Notes: a model not told the origin generated them from the letters alone. A stretch of DNA of 64,000 nucleotides from Gadus chalcogrammus (GCF_026213295.1 NC_079412.1:10229711-10293710), one strand, 5' to 3'. Positions 34,546-51,223 are shown, counted from the first letter of the stretch. Translations and numbers: made by a program.

Positions 34546-34553
34546 TATAAAGG
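34546..34553 (+). promoter_or_regulatory. TATA box of mmp19
   Basis: TATAAAGG lies about 140 bases before the first in-frame ATG. No other ATG occurs between a start about 30 bases downstream of the box and 34,688, which supports that start codon. Confidence 0.6.
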
Positions 34554-34687
34554 CACTAACGAACATTCAAACTGAACAACTTGTTGAAGACGGTACACCA
34601 TTAAGAAGGAATCATACATATTGTTTGCAAAATCCAATATTATTGGTTTAATTGGGCCACATAATTACCTTTCTTAAGACGTATATA

Positions 34688-37597
<2,910 letters not shown>

Positions 37598-37756
37598 ACC
37601 GCTAGAGGGCAACAATGATTCAAAGATACTTAATGCACCTTGTTTACAGAAGAGGATTTTGTTTTGTTTATTGTCAAGACTGACTGTCAAGTCTGAATAT
37701 ACAAGACATACATAAAACACTCAGGGGAATTCAAATCATTTTCTTATTATTATTAT

Positions 37757-37762
37757 AATAAA
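37757..37762 (+). terminator. mmp19 polyadenylation signal
   Basis: AATAAA lies 160 bases after the mmp19 stop, following an ATTATTATTATAAT stretch. The convergent tmem198 gene has a TTTATT (minus-strand AATAAA) at 37,667-37,672, so the two 3' UTRs may overlap by about 100 bases. Confidence 0.6.
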
Positions 37763-38290
37763 GAGCAATGGTTTCAAAGTGTTATATGCTGTCTCTTAAA
37801 CAAAATGTCCAAGCGATTTCCAATTTACATTAAAAAGGCCAGGACTGATTGACCAACATAAAACAGGACTAGCTATTGGATGTTATCATTGTAGCACATT
37901 CACAAAACAATTATTTAATTTTTCTCAAAGGATAAGTGCTGAGTATGAAGCTGTATGTAACTTTTAATTCTCAATAATTCATCCCATCATGTTACACATT
38001 TCCCATGATGTTTTGTCTTGAATAGCTCAATACTTTCATACTAGCATTTAAAATGTAAAAAATCATGACATCATGTACTGCGAAACACTGAAATATTACC
38101 AGTATTGTGCAAGTAAAAATAAGTATTAAATTACACTTAGTTTAGCTGTTATGTGTGTCATTCTGCTGATTCTGAAATAAAAAAAATGTTAAAAAAAATG
38201 AATTGAAAGCCATGGAAATAAAGATTTGAAGGAACCAGGGGTTTGAATCAGACCGTGTGCAGGGGGGGGCTGTACTGTTTGAAGTCCTCT

Positions 38291-40987
38291 CTAAAGCCTG
38301 AACCCCGGCGAGGAGGCGGTCAGCGGTGCCATGGAGCCCGTCTCAAAGTCCAAGTCAATCACGGTGCACGTGACGGTGCTGACGGTGCTGCTGCTGCTGG
38401 AGGACCCCGTGCCCATCTGGCGCTCCTGCAGACTCCTGATGTAGCTCTGGAGGACAGAACACACCCGCCGCAGTCAGGGACTGATGGCTAACTTCAGAAC
38501 ATCCTCAACAACACCTGAGTGCACGGAACGCACAACCCCCCGAAAAATGAACCTGTGTGTTGGTCTTTTGGGGGTTGTGCGTTCTGTGCACTCAGTTGTT
38601 GTACTTAGTTGTAGTATCAATAGCATCATATAGCATCACATAGCATTATATAGCATCATATAGAATCACATAGCATCATATAGCATCACATAGCATTATA
38701 TAGCATCATATAGCATCTCATAACATCATATAGCATCACATAGCATAATATAGCATCATATACCATCACATTATGTGATGCTATATGAGGCTATATTATC
38801 CTATGTGATGCTATATGATGCTATATTATGCCATGTGATTCACATGGCATAATATAGCATCATATAGCATCACATATCATTATATAGCATCACATAGCAT
38901 AATATAGATTCACATAGCATAATATAGCATCATATAGCATCACATAGCATAATATAGCTTAATATAGCATCACATAGCAAAATATAGCATCACATCGCAT
39001 AATATAGCATCATATAGAATCAATATAATCATATAGCCTGATATATGACCATATAGCCTCATATATCACCATATAGCCTGATGTATATGACCATATAGAA
39101 TCATATATCACCATATAGCCTGATGTATATGACCATATAGAATCATATAACACCATATAGCCTGATGTATATGACCATATAGCCTGATGTATATGACCAT
39201 ATAGAATCATATAACACCATATAGCCTGATGTATATGACCATATAGCCTGATGTATATGACCATATAGCCTCATGGCGCCTCATATCCAGGCTGTGTGTC
39301 TGCTGTACGGCGTTGCGCTCACTGACCGGCGCCAGCACGTCCCCGGCGTAGCGCCTCAGGGGCGGCGGCCCGCGGCGGCGCTGAGAGGGGGCCCTCCTGT
39401 GGCTCCGCCTGTACTGCAGCGCGCTGGTCGGGGCCTCGGCCTTGGCCTGCTGCTTCCTAAACTCAGCTGGGGGAGTTGAGAGAGCACCAATAATGAAAAT
39501 GGGCTTTTCAATCACCACCAGATCAATCATATTCAGAGTGAAAAGAGCGGTAACCGCAGGATTGAGTCTGCAATTATTTTCCTATTTATATAATTGCGCT
39601 CTGATTGATTTTATCCCCTATTTGAGTCCATAGAGCAGGTCCTCACCCCACTCGCTGTGGGACACCCCAACAGCCGTGACCCTCCACTGCACCAGCACTC
39701 CCGCCAGACTCAGAGCGGGGGCGATCCCCATGAGGGCCCCGCTGATCCAGCACAGCGGGTACGGGGCCACCCCCGACACGGCGTCGCCCAGGTGCACCGC
39801 CAGCGGGAAGGCCTCCACCAGGTAGTCCACGCTCAGCGCCACGGCGGACGCCCCCACCACGGCCGTGGACCCCACGGTGAGGGGCTTCTGCCAGCGCAGC
39901 GTGAGCAGGGCGCAGAGCACGCTGGTGGCCAGCAGGGCGCCGAGGGGCGCCCACCAGGGGGACAGGGTGGGGTGGAACTGTGCGACGGCCAGCAGGGCGG
40001 CGCCGGAGAGAACCCCCCCCAGCTGCAGGCCGGTGAGGAAGAGCCCCAGGGTGGACACCAGCATGGTGAGCAGGCCACACAGCACGCCCACACCCAGGCT
40101 GATGCCCGCCTTGGTCCCCAGGCCCAGCTCCGTGTCCGGCACGGAGTCCTTCTGGACCAGCGACAGGAGGCACACCACGGCCGAGCCCAGCATGAACCCG
40201 GACAGGAACATCACCATCTTGAAGCAGCGATATCCTGGGGACAGAGAGCGTCAGCTGCACTGGGACGAGGTCCCTCTTGGGTCTGGGTTTATTGGGCTTG
40301 CTGAATGGCGGAACACAGTAAGCGGCCATTGTTGCATATTGTTGCGTCGTTGCACTGTTTGCTTCTAACAATGATTCCTATACATGTGTCCGCCGTATCA
40401 GTAATCCCCAACTTTACCTTCAGATGTAAACAGACCCTGTTGTAATCTACTTCACACCTTCTATTCCTTCATTCACTATCGGCATCAAGGTATTTGTGTC
40501 GTTCAGTGGGCTGCACAGAACTCAGCATTGTGTGCCGGGGGTTCACGGCTCTATCATCAGCAGGTAAAATGTCAGTGCAGCACTAGGCGTAAACAAAGCC
40601 AGCTCGTGGGGGGTAGACAGTATCACTCCCTGCAGGGTTTATATCCAGCCTTAACCCCTGGCAGCTCCCAGGCACCTGGCCATGGCCTCTCTAATCCAAT
40701 AAGCCCTTAGTACGGTATTGAAATACACCCCTGGGAATGAGACTCAAGGAAAATATGATGTTGCTGAAATGTTGGCAGGCGCAGGATCCAAAAGCATGAC
40801 TTTATTTCTCTATAATGTACCAAGAACTCTTACCAAAGAAACAGTAGACCAGACCCACTGACAGACATATGGAGCAGACCAGCGTGGGAATGACGTCATA
40901 CTCCTGCCTAATCTCCCACACACACGTGTCTCCCAGGGTTGAGGCGGGGCCAGGTGTATCAGTCACGTAGAGGGATGGGTCGGCCAT
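38291..40987 (-). CDS. tmem198: TMEM198, seven-pass membrane protein, complete
   Basis: TMEM198 proteins are multi-pass membrane proteins reported to act as scaffolds in Wnt/LRP6 signalling. Coding exons 5' to 3' on the minus strand: 40834-40987, 39647-40234, 39327-39466, 38291-38446; phases join to 345 residues (human about 360). Hallmarks: CVWEIRQEYDVIPTLVCSIC, GLVYCFFGYRCFKMVMFLSG, GLLTMLVSTLGLFLTGLQLG, LLTLRWQKPLTVGS, PLCWISGALMG and VLVQWRVTA, with about seven hydrophobic spans between 33 and 240. A basic cytosolic tail (SHRRAPSQRRRGPPPLRRY, then GDVLAPSYIRSLQERQ) and a Ser-rich C-terminus follow. The ATG exon extends 5' to an acceptor at 41,113. Teleosts have two copies; which one this is was not determined. 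Confidence 0.95.
38600..39270. repeat. AT-rich satellite-like array with palindromes in the last tmem198 intron
   Basis: The left part (about 38,620-39,020) is built from TAGCATCATATAGCATCACA-type words in both orientations. The right part (about 39,020-39,270) repeats GATGTATATGACCATATAG with AATCATATAACACCATATAG. A palindrome with 37-bp perfect arms and a one-base centre spans about 38,802-38,876. Confidence 0.95.
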
Positions 40988-41388
40988 ATTCAGGCCACTT
41001 GGGTTTTTCTACTAGACCTGCTGTTTGGTTGGGCCGTACAGCCGGCTGATGTTCTCTAGTCATTGAAGTGTACTTGCCATCCAGGAACAGAGGAATAACT
41101 TCTGGTCTTGCACCTGAAAAACAAAAAGGAGGGCAGTGTTGGGCCCCCTGGGATCCACAGCTGACTCCTTATCAGATCATGTGATCGGCACACAGCCCCA
41201 AGTTCCAATTGTTCAACGTCTCTTGTTTAAAATATAATTTTGGGAAAGATTAGATTCCTCAGCCCTTGATCCTATAATGAGATCCCTTTCACAACCTCCC
41301 AGTCCTGAAGCGTGAGACTGCTTCCTTGAGTTTCCTGTTTCCTATTCTTTCTCTAGGAACCAGAACAGGAAGTGGAAGATGGCCTCTG

Positions 41389-41500
<112 letters not shown>

Positions 41501-42156
41501 CTCTCTCTCCTGGTTCCTTTGTGAAATGAGCGGATACAGACATGGAAATGGCTCACTGGCTCACTGTCATGGCTTGTAATTGTTTTGTGCAGGTGTTTTT
41601 TTGTTGTTTTGTTCTCATTCTGAACAATGAAGAACAGAAACACCCTCCAAAACACCACACAATGTTCACACATCCTTCACATAGTGTGTGGGGAAGTGTA
41701 ACATATATGCATATAGAAATGCTACGTCCCTTTGATAAATCGGTCCTAACGTCTGCATGAAGTCAACAAAAATCTTTGATTAAGAGAAAGCAAAGTAGTG
41801 TGCATAGCCTTGTTGTCATAACCTGCCAAGCGTTGACCCGATAATCTTCCACGGATCTGATGGTCAGCAAACGGAATTACGAGGAGCTTTAGTAGACTTG
41901 TAAGACTTGGTTAACGTATTGCTAAACGTACCACTTGTTTTTAAATAGTAAACCTATGCATGTTAAACTCAGGAAATACCGTCTTGTAAGAATGTTTGTA
42001 AAGGCACGTTCATCTTTTAGAATTTTTAAACGTATCAGGACTCATAATTTACACGTGATTGCACCACTCAAAAGTTCGTGAGGGCAGATATCTGTAGGCT
42101 ATGCATACTCCATCCATGTACACATTTAAATATAAAATGTTATTATATTCACCTAC

Positions 42157-42370
42157 CTTGAATAAGACATTCGCCTTACGATTAGCCCTTTTAACTAATA
42201 ATCCAGTAAAACAAGCGCAGTTTTTGAAAAGTTTTCTCCTGTGTTTATGCGAGGGCTCTTTGTGCGCCGCGCTAAAGTCCGCCTGTGTGCTCCAGTGAAC
42301 AGCTGACGCGCTGATCGAGGGAGCGACCATCTGCCCCAGCGTGCTGGACAGTGACAGCCCGAGCCTAGTG
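42157..42370 (-). other. Possible noncoding first exon of tmem198
   Basis: On the minus strand a GC-richer stretch ends in ATTCAAG|GTAGGTG, a good donor. The next acceptor downstream on that strand is at 41,113 (TTTTCAG|GTGC), opening the ATG exon. No promoter motif was identified. Confidence 0.4.
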
Positions 42371-43741
42371 CCAAGTCCAAGGTCAGTTCACACTATCGCC
42401 ACTCTCAAATAAACGCTTGATGCACCTCATAATCTTTGTTCATTCAAAATTCTACTTTTATTTTATTTTATTTTATGTATGCCTGTTAACCTATTTAGTA
42501 CAGTGGGGTTTTATGCTGGGAAAAAGCGAGTTATTTAAGGCATGTTTACACCGTTGGCTGTAATACCTACCTTTAGCCACCACTAGGTGTCAATATATCC
42601 CCATATTTCTGAATGCTGCCGCCTACAGTAATGCGTGGGAGTCTTTTCCGTTTTACAAAGAACATCATAGTATACCGTATGACTAAAGTTTCCATAAGCA
42701 CAATAAAAAATGTAAACTAGCGCTCCCCGTGTCCAACCCTGAATGTCGCCCAGCGGTCCCAGGGGAGCTCACCAGACTCACATCAGTAAATGGTCGCACA
42801 AACACGGCAACAAATGTCAGGGTGAAATACCAGATTAATAATGACAGTAGTTAATGGCCACATGGGGAAACTGAACTGCAATAATAACGTTGGAATAACG
42901 AGGGAATTTGAGCTGTCATGCAGAATTAAGGTGCTTCGCTGAGAGTCACAATAAAGAGGAACAGCTTGCAGTCTGTGTTTCTGCCAGTGACTCGTCACCG
43001 CATAGTCCTGCAGACCACGGCCCCATCACGAGGGTCACTCTGGACCGTCCGTCAACCTTTAAATGTTTAAGTATTTTGCTTTTATTTGATTTTTTCTAAA
43101 ATAATAGTTACACTATAAAGTGACCAACATTACAAGAGTAAAACTCAAACAGACAACTAATATCTTTATTACAACTGAAACCCAACTGAAAAAGGATATC
43201 ATGTTGTCTCAGCTCAAGGGAAGAAATGCAAGGAATTTAGACTTACTGGCTGGACCCAAATGACACGGATCTGAAGCCTCAGTATAAGGGACAATACTCG
43301 CTCCCTCTAGCCTTTATCTCAAGTCATTAACTCAGAGTAAAGATGTATGTGATGGACTTGACCAGAATGTCTCTCTCCATAAAGACGAAACAAGTGGTTT
43401 GGTGGTGTTAGCTTGATGTAACCCCCGGCCCTCCCTGTGCAGGGGTATACAACATCTTAACTACCCTCTGGGTGGCCCAGCGCGCCCTGGCAGTCATATG
43501 CAATCAATCCCATACTCACTGGTGGATTCTTTATCACTCCTTTGATTGGAAAGCCAAGAGTATTGATCAGGAGTTTAGCTTCTGTAAATGATAGGTCTGT
43601 GTGTTTCTCAGACGAGGCCTGCAGGCTGAGACTATGTATATCGACTCGATTAAAAACATCTCAGGCCGATGGCAAAAGAGCCTGTAAAATATAGTTTATA
43701 TTTTTAGGCTGTTCCTTAACATACCCATACTTTCTGATAGT
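42371..43741. other. Noncoding interval upstream of tmem198
   Basis: No exon or structured repeat was found here, apart from a short (TTTTA)n near 42,457-42,477. Confidence 0.5.
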
Positions 43742-45950
43742 ATAGGTTTTATTTATATAGCACCTTTTCAAATCAAAAGTTACAGAGTGCTTGACAGAAA
43801 GGTGCATAACAACAAAAATCATGATAGGTAAAACCATAATAAACAACGCTCAAAGGACAGGAAATACCTTAACAGACAACAGTAAAAACAAGGGCAAATA
43901 AAAACATGATACCAGTACTGTTAAGAAGCCTGTCTGAACAAGTGGGTTTTTAGAAGCTGTTTAAAACCGTCAACAGAGGGGAAGAACAGGTTGGAGGGGG
44001 ATGGCGATCCACAGATAGTTGCTAAACGGTCACCTATTGTCCGTAGTCTGTTACGTCGGACAGACAGAAGCCCCTTGTCAGAGAGTCGAAGGGGTCAAGA
44101 GCTTCTTAGGGCCCTTCAAGATTATGACAACAAGGACAGGTCAGTGCAAGGCTGAATGCTACTCAGTATGATTTCAGACCTTAACAATAAATTATTTTTT
44201 TTCGGAGTTTAGCTGCAAAAGCATGTACTGCCATCCAGTCCTGGACTGCAACAAGACAGTTCTGAAGAAGAAACGGATTAGCAGAGTAGTTCATGATGTC
44301 ATTGAAGACATGGTAAGAAATGCCAGCAAAATGGCTCATAATGTGTCCTAGGAGTAGCTTGTACAGGGAGAAAAGGATTGGGCCAAGGATTGAACCTGGC
44401 GGTACCCCAAAAGACAGAGGGCACGAGAAAAGGTCAAGTTATTCACCGTTACAGCAAACGTTCTGTTTGAGAGGTAAGAGGGGAACCAATTCAGGGTGCT
44501 TCCAGATAAGCCAGCTAAACACCAAGGATATCCAATAAGGGATGGCATGGCCGCCTGCATCGGCATGCTTCACAATGTCATGGGTTACTCTGTGGACGGA
44601 GAGGAGTTGGGTGCAATGGAGCTATGCAGACAGGGCCACGGCCACTTAATAGAGAGACTCATACATAATGGTGCACAGAAAGTCACAGTGCTGGACAGGA
44701 CTTGACAATGAAGGGGTCCCATCTAGGGGAGCAGAGGATAAATGCATGTGGGTGCCATGGAGATAGAGATCAGAGGAGACAGGAGAGCAGGACGTCCAGT
44801 GCTGCTTCAGAGGAGAGGGGGACAGGGGAGAGTCTGATAGTCTTTATATAATCAGGGAAAAATTATAACAATATCTCACAGTCGTCTGGGCACATTATGT
44901 AGCTGTGGGGAGGGGGGGGGGGGGGCAGAGCTAACTAGGCTGGCTAGTCTTGAACAAGAACAGGATGGTGCTCCCTCACACTGATTTATTGACTAAAAGA
45001 GGCAAATAAAAATAAAATTGCAGCCTTGATGAAGTAGTTTGAAAGAGACCAACGGCCTTTATACTGCGGGTTGGATTTCTTCCAACAGCGCTCAGCCTGC
45101 CTGCATTCTCCCTCTGCCCTGAGGCTGCGCTCACCAGTCCAGGGGGAAGGCTTAGCAGCTGATCCTGCCCTTGTAGGAAGAGAGGCGATGGTGTCTAGTG
45201 TGGCGTAACAAAGGTGATTCAAGTTGTTGACCAGATCATAAATGTGGTAGGGGAGCTGTTCCTGAATTAGGTGTTCCACGTATGGGGTTGGGATGTAAAA
45301 TAAAAGACAGTGTGGAATAAAATGCACTGAGCAAAAAATCATGAATTTTACCTCCATAGTAAAGTGTGTGGAGCCAGACACCCGCTGTACAAGAAAGACA
45401 CGTTGAGGTTCAGAAAGTGAAAAGCAGAAGCATCAGAAAGGTCATCGGCATGGAGGTTAAAATCACCAACAGTCATGAGTCTGTCGTAATTGTATAGGAT
45501 GTCTTTGGTTTAAAAAACTATTATTTGGTTTCGGTATGCACTAAGCAAAGATGCAACACTCAGGATGTATTCAGTTAGTCTTAAACATAGGCAGCTTGAA
45601 ACTATAGAAGGCATTTCCAGTGATGGGAAGACTATGTTAGTGGTTTAGAAAACAGCAGCAAGACCCCACTATGACCTAATGACCTTGGATAGACCAGTGA
45701 ACCCCAATGAGGCAGATCTCTACAAGTGAGCCTGTTTCCCCTGTCCAGCTGCTGTTAGAAATAGGATGTCCTGGTTATAGAAGAAAATTCTAAAATTGAG
45801 CACAAAGGTTTTAGTAGACAGAGATCTAGTGTTGAACAGTACTAATTTGACAGTGGCCAGCTGTTGAGACTGTGGTTGTTGCCAGGGATGTGTATCAGGG
45901 TATTCAGGTAGGAAGCAGCAGGGTCTGATCCCTGGGAGTATGTCCTATGG
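43742..45950 (-). mobile_element. Decayed non-LTR retrotransposon (L2/CR1/Rex-type LINE)
   Basis: Read 5' to 3' on the minus strand: an endonuclease start (VKLVLFNTRSLSTKTFVLN and NQDILFLT, about 45,760-45,860), an endonuclease end (LMTVGDFNLHADDLSDAS, about 45,430-45,490), the linker (LVNNLNHLCYATLDTIASLP and ECRQAERCWKK, about 45,070-45,240), reverse transcriptase (STLNWFPSYLSNRTFAVTV, then FGVPPGSILGPILFSLY, about 44,360-44,530), and a C-terminal motif (NLFFPSVDGFKQLLKTHLF, about 43,930-44,010). The 3' tail is GGTGCTATATAAATAAAACC. Frameshifts and stops interrupt it, and part of the RT (YADD region) is missing or unreadable, so it is dead. The clade was judged from motif style only. Confidence 0.85.
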
Positions 45951-48900
45951 TCATTCTGACAGGAGAACTAGATGTAGATTTGGAGAAAAGTCTGTTTGTT
46001 GTGTGAATGGTGTGATGTAGCTACCATATACAACGTTCCTATTGATAGATTGGATTTGACACAAAAATCACCAGCTGAATAGTAGCAGTAGTACTTGGGA
46101 TTGTGTGACAGTTTAGTATACTGGAAACAACATGAAGGTATCTTTCATAATGTAACAGGGAAGTTTGGTACATCATTTGAAGCATCCAAACACATGTCTG
46201 TTTGATCAGGACACCTTTTTTTTTTTTTTTTTTTTGTGAATCCGTTTTTTTTTACTGAACACTTATGAACAGCAGCTAAAAATAATTCCTATGTTGCTAA
46301 ATCTGGCTGAACGATGCTGTGTTTTGCAACAGAATAACTCACATTCAGCACTTATTAGTTTATATTTATTTATTAAGGCAGAATCCAAGTATAGCATTAG
46401 CCGTTGTTTAAAGAGTGAGTTCATCTTCTTATTTTTCTGTAAATATATCAGATAACTACTGAATATTAAACATATTTATATTAGTAATTTTTAATACAAA
46501 AATGTATATGTATCATATTTATTAGCAGTTTTGATATTCTATTCCTGTCACCTTTCTACTAGTGATGGATTTGGCGGTTTTTCCTGTGAATGTTGGTTTA
46601 AGAGTTTTGATTTGCTGATGGCCTCTTGGTTTTTTCTTCACACCCTAACGGTAGAACATTACTGTCAAAACCAACAGATGTGTAACTTGGGTGACGCCTT
46701 TATAACAATCAGTCCCTGGATGTTTTGTTGATGTTATCGGAGTCCTGAGGGCAGAAATGTCAACACATATTCATGACAAGTTGATAGGATCTGTAGTTGG
46801 CAAACTTCCTAGAATCACTTGCCTGCCGTGTGGCAGCGACAGAGGAGTGCGGTAGTTGGAGAGTGGAGAAGAGGAGAGACTTTGCATAAATGTATATGAA
46901 TACTCGAGGGCTGGGGGTGAAATCTGTTATGTTGACCACCGTTTCATAGCAACCCCTTCTTCTTCTCATATCCCACATCAAATCAGTATTGTAATGCTAA
47001 TAAAACATGCATGAGGCCATGTACAATTGTGTGAAACGACAAAAAATAAAAAATAAATGAACATCATTAAGTACATTTTATTTCATGATATGGACCTCAA
47101 TTTGAGTTAAGTGATGTGTAAGAGAGAACACATGCTAAGTATTCTGGCTAGCCTGATTATTAAGCTTAATTATTTGTTCTTTGTCAACGTTACATTCAAA
47201 CATCTAGATGGCTAAAGACGGTTTGCATTATGGATGCAGTTATCGATGCGTGAAACCTACCATGGTTTGTTAAAAGCTATCCAAGCTGGGAGTAGAAGTT
47301 AGTTACACATCCGTCTGAATGGGCTGCACTGCCATTGCCACAGAAGTGTTACATAATTCCATAATGCTAAAGATGTGCTGCTTGCCTGATGGCTGTCCAC
47401 GTTGATATCTGTTTCAGAGAGCTGTTGATGTGTACAGTCTATAATTGTAGGTCTGCCGTTGATGTTCGACAAGTTTGAATACCATATGTGTCTATGCATA
47501 GGTTGTGTCATTACACCTTTCAAACTGCTGCTGAAGCATTGTCTGTAAAGTGACCAATGCTCGACGATTTATGATCAGTTTCTTCCAAACCAGGATATTT
47601 AACAAGGTTTACTATATCTACCCTGAAACAGTGTGCATTACGTGTTGTTGTGACTGATATTAAACAATGCGTGTGCCGACTGTTGAAGAGCATACAACAC
47701 TATGCATAATTCATCAGTCTATGGGTGATGAGGAAGAATAACCAGGTTGTTCAACATGGATCATGTGCTCTCATCACAGAGCAGAAGCAGCTCTCGACGC
47801 ATAATGACTATTATCCAGGAGCAGTCGGCCTGCACTGTTTTATATCTGATGCTTCAATTAGCTTTTTTTTCCACAAGGATAAGCACTATAATAAGACTCA
47901 CAAACAAGGTTTCTTTCCATCCAGGGAACCTTCCATACGCTGGCATATGCTGTAAAACTTGTTTTGACGTGTGTATATCCCTTGTGGGGACTTCACACAT
48001 CAATAGGCTTCCTTATTGTTGTACATTGCTGTATTCTTATACTTATGCTGTATTTATGAAGCCAGTTTGTCTCGGTGACAGACGAGTCACACCTTGCGTT
48101 ACTATCTTTCCTCCGTGGCAGATGTTGTCTGTGACATATAGCCCTTTAGAGACACCACTCACTCTGCACAGAATCACAGCCAGCCAGGATGACTCAGGGA
48201 CGCGGAGGGTGGGGGAGTATTTAGAGTCTATGAAGGCTAACAATTGTCGCTTTTTTTTTATTGGTCATTTTCTTCAGTCAAACCCTGGGAAAGTGTTCTA
48301 TTGTGATTTTGTGTCTGGTGATTGTTATTTTTCCACTAATCTTTCATAAATAAGTTACCAATTAATGTTTGCATTATTAACATCTCACACTATTGTTTAG
48401 ATTTGCTAAATATTAGTGTTCCCTGACGTTTCTGTCCCTAATATTGGCTACTTTTTGTAGGCTAACATGTCATGTGGAACTTGATTTGTGATGAATCTCT
48501 TTCCAGTAGATTGCCTCACAACAATAACACCAAATTTGCTCCTGTCTCATGAAATTTAAATCTTCAGTCCGCTAGGTCTAGCTAGTTCAGTCAAACCCAC
48601 GTTCATCAACTATCCCAGTGGCCACAGATAAAATGGTGTCATTTTGTTCTTCTTCTTCAGAACGGGATTGCCTTGTCTGGAATATTTTTGTAAAAAACAG
48701 AACAAAACTAAACTACAGAAAGGTGTGCTGTATATATCTCTTTTAATTACAAATCACCATTCACAAAAGTTGAATAAACAGTGACAATAATCAAACAGAT
48801 TTACCATTTCAGCATTGAAAAAACGAGTATTAACAAAATACAGTTTTCAAAAGTTGAATAAATAACAACAAATTTTTCAGCATTGCCACAAATACTAACA

Positions 48901-49600
48901 TACTAATGGAAATACCTAAGATGCATCTGGCTACATTAATAATGACTAAATAATGCTAACATGGGGAATGTAAGTCTGTCCATTGAATTGTTCAGAGGGC
49001 TGAATCAGGTCAGTTGTGTAAGTGTGGTGTTTTCATTCAAACCAAGCTGCACTGGAAAACATATTATTATGTTATATCAAATAAAATATATATATATTAT
49101 AATCAGCATAAATGTTTAACTTACAATCTAAAACATCATGATCTGCAAGGAAATATAGGTGCCATATGATATAAGAACCACTTCAGAACATAATTTGCTG
49201 CATTAATGTCTGACACAATGTCTAACCAGCGTTCATGACAGCATTAATTTCGTAGGCTACTTTATTGTTTTTCTGCTATGGTAAGATACGGTAAGTACAG
49301 TAATGATCACTATTTGTTCAAATAGTTTTTAAGCATCTGTATTAATGTGTATAGTTTATATTACATGTGAAGTAGAGACATGTCGTTGAATGTGAATATA
49401 ACAAGATAGAAAAAGTTTATTTGGCAGTTAGCATATTACCAAATAAACTGTTAACAGAAACAATTACAACAAGTCAAACAAATATCTACAGTAAATACCA
49501 ATTTTCAACAAAGAAGGACTGTACCAAATTCTAACCCCTTTGCTAATTGAGTTTTGATACTAACAGTCAACAAAATCAACAACAACCTCACACCAGCCCC
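45951..49600. other. Noncoding interval downstream of the TRH receptor gene
   Basis: AT-rich sequence with a T-homopolymer at 46,208-46,235 and no supported exon. The part nearest 49,600 is probably the receptor's 3' UTR; minus-strand AATAAA motifs (TTTATT) occur near 49,262 and 49,417. An AAAAGTTGAATAAA motif recurs at about 48,767 and 48,851. Confidence 0.5.
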
Positions 49601-51223
49601 CTAATGCCGTATTCGTTGGCTCCCACGGGCAGCCGCGCCTCCCGGCCCTGCCCCTCCCCGCACATCCTCCTGCATCGTGATCGGCTCGCCGCTATCGGGT
49701 AGCGAGTCCTTGATGGCGCTGTAGTACACGGGCACCTGGCTGGCCGCCTTGCCCTCGCCGCCTCCGGCCTCGCAGCCGCAGAGCCTCCGGAAGGCCAGGC
49801 GGAACTTCTGGGACATGAGGTTGTAGATGACGGGGTTGATGGCGCTGTTGCAGTAGACGCACACGCGGCAGAAGAGCAGCACCCAGGCGTCGCTGCAGGG
49901 GCGGTCGGTCACCGAGTTGACCACCACCAGGGTGCGGTAGGGCATCCAGAGCAGGGCGAACAACGCCACCACCACCGCCAGCATCTTGGTCACCTGGAGA
50001 CACGCCAAGACGCAGAGGGCCGTGTGGGATACGCCGTCCAACTACTTACAATAACTGGGAAAGGTTAATGGTAACCTTTCGTCTAGAGGGAACCGTAACT
50101 CAAGCCATAACCATAACCTAGCAAGTTATGGTTTCCCGATAATGTAGGAGATAAACGACGCACGTCATTTAGAACGTGAATATGTTTGGTGCGGCACTAT
50201 ATTTCCTCTACTGGGGATCAACACAATCAAGTCTCAACCGCAGTAAATGATGGGAGATAGATAAATCATTCACAAATAACTCTAAAGATTAAACAAAGGA
50301 AAACGTTTGAAAGCAGGAGCATGCAAAGTGTCCTCCCTCAGGCCACCCAACCCTGTCACATCAAAGCAATAGCGACTCGAGTTCCGGGGTGCGACCTTTG
50401 CTTACGGGCGCTGTGCCCTCCTCCCTACCTGCTTCCTCCCGGATGCCGTGCTCCTCCTGGGCTTGAGCGCGGTGCTGCGGGCCTGGCCCTGGTGCACCGA
50501 GCCGCCGCCGCCGCCGCGGTCTCGCAGGTCGGAGGGCAGCGGGCTCACGAACAGGATCCTGGCGATGAGGCCGTACAGCACGGTGGCCACGGCCAGCGGC
50601 AGCACGTAGAACAGCGCGAAGTCCAGGAAGTAGACGGGCATGTAGAGCCTCCGGGACACGCGGTAGCCGCAGGTCACCACCACGCCGTTGGCGTACACCG
50701 CCTCGTCCGTGTCCACCAGGAAGAGCCACATGACGCAGTACAGCGCGGTGGAGAGCCAGACGGCGGCGATGATCCTCTTGGCGCGCGACACGGTGCAGAT
50801 GGACTGGGCCCTGATGGAGTGGCAGATGGCGATGTAGCGCTCCACGGTGAAGGCGGTGATGGAGCAGGAGGACACGTTGATGCCCAGGTACTGCAGGTAG
50901 GTGATGCACAGGCAGCCGCGGTGGCCGTAGACCCAGGACGCCGCCGCCGCGTCGGAGATGTTGGGCAGGCCGGCGGCCAGCAGCACGATGAGGTCGGCCA
51001 CGGCCAGGCTGACCAGGTAGCAGTTGGTGGGGGTGACCATGTGCTTGGTGCCCAGGACCACCAGGACCACCATGATGTTGCCGGTGATGCCCGTGCAGCA
51101 GATGACCGCGGTGAGGAGGACGGTGATGACCTGCTCCTCCACGGGCTTCAGCGGCATGTCTCTCAGCCCGTCCAGAGGAGAGGAGCTGTGGTTGGAGAGG
51201 ACGGACGACGTGCTGTTCTCCAT
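49601..51223 (-). CDS. trhr: Thyrotropin-releasing-hormone receptor, class A GPCR, complete, 2 exons
   Basis: A Gq-coupled plasma-membrane receptor for the TRH tripeptide. Coding exons 50429-51223 and 49601-49993 join to 395 residues (human TRHR 398). The N-terminus has N-glycosylation sequons (NST, NHS). TM1 [17 protein letters not shown]2 [21 protein letters not shown]3 [16 protein letters not shown] ending in ERY, TM6 [20 protein letters not shown] and TM7 [17 protein letters not shown] are all present. Conserved cysteines occur in both extracellular loops. The intron falls right before VTKML, as I recall for TRHR. The third loop is Gly/Arg-rich ([16 protein letters not shown]). Teleosts have several TRH receptors (1a, 1b, 2, 3); the paralogue is unresolved. 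The 435-bp intron has no repeat. Confidence 0.93.
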
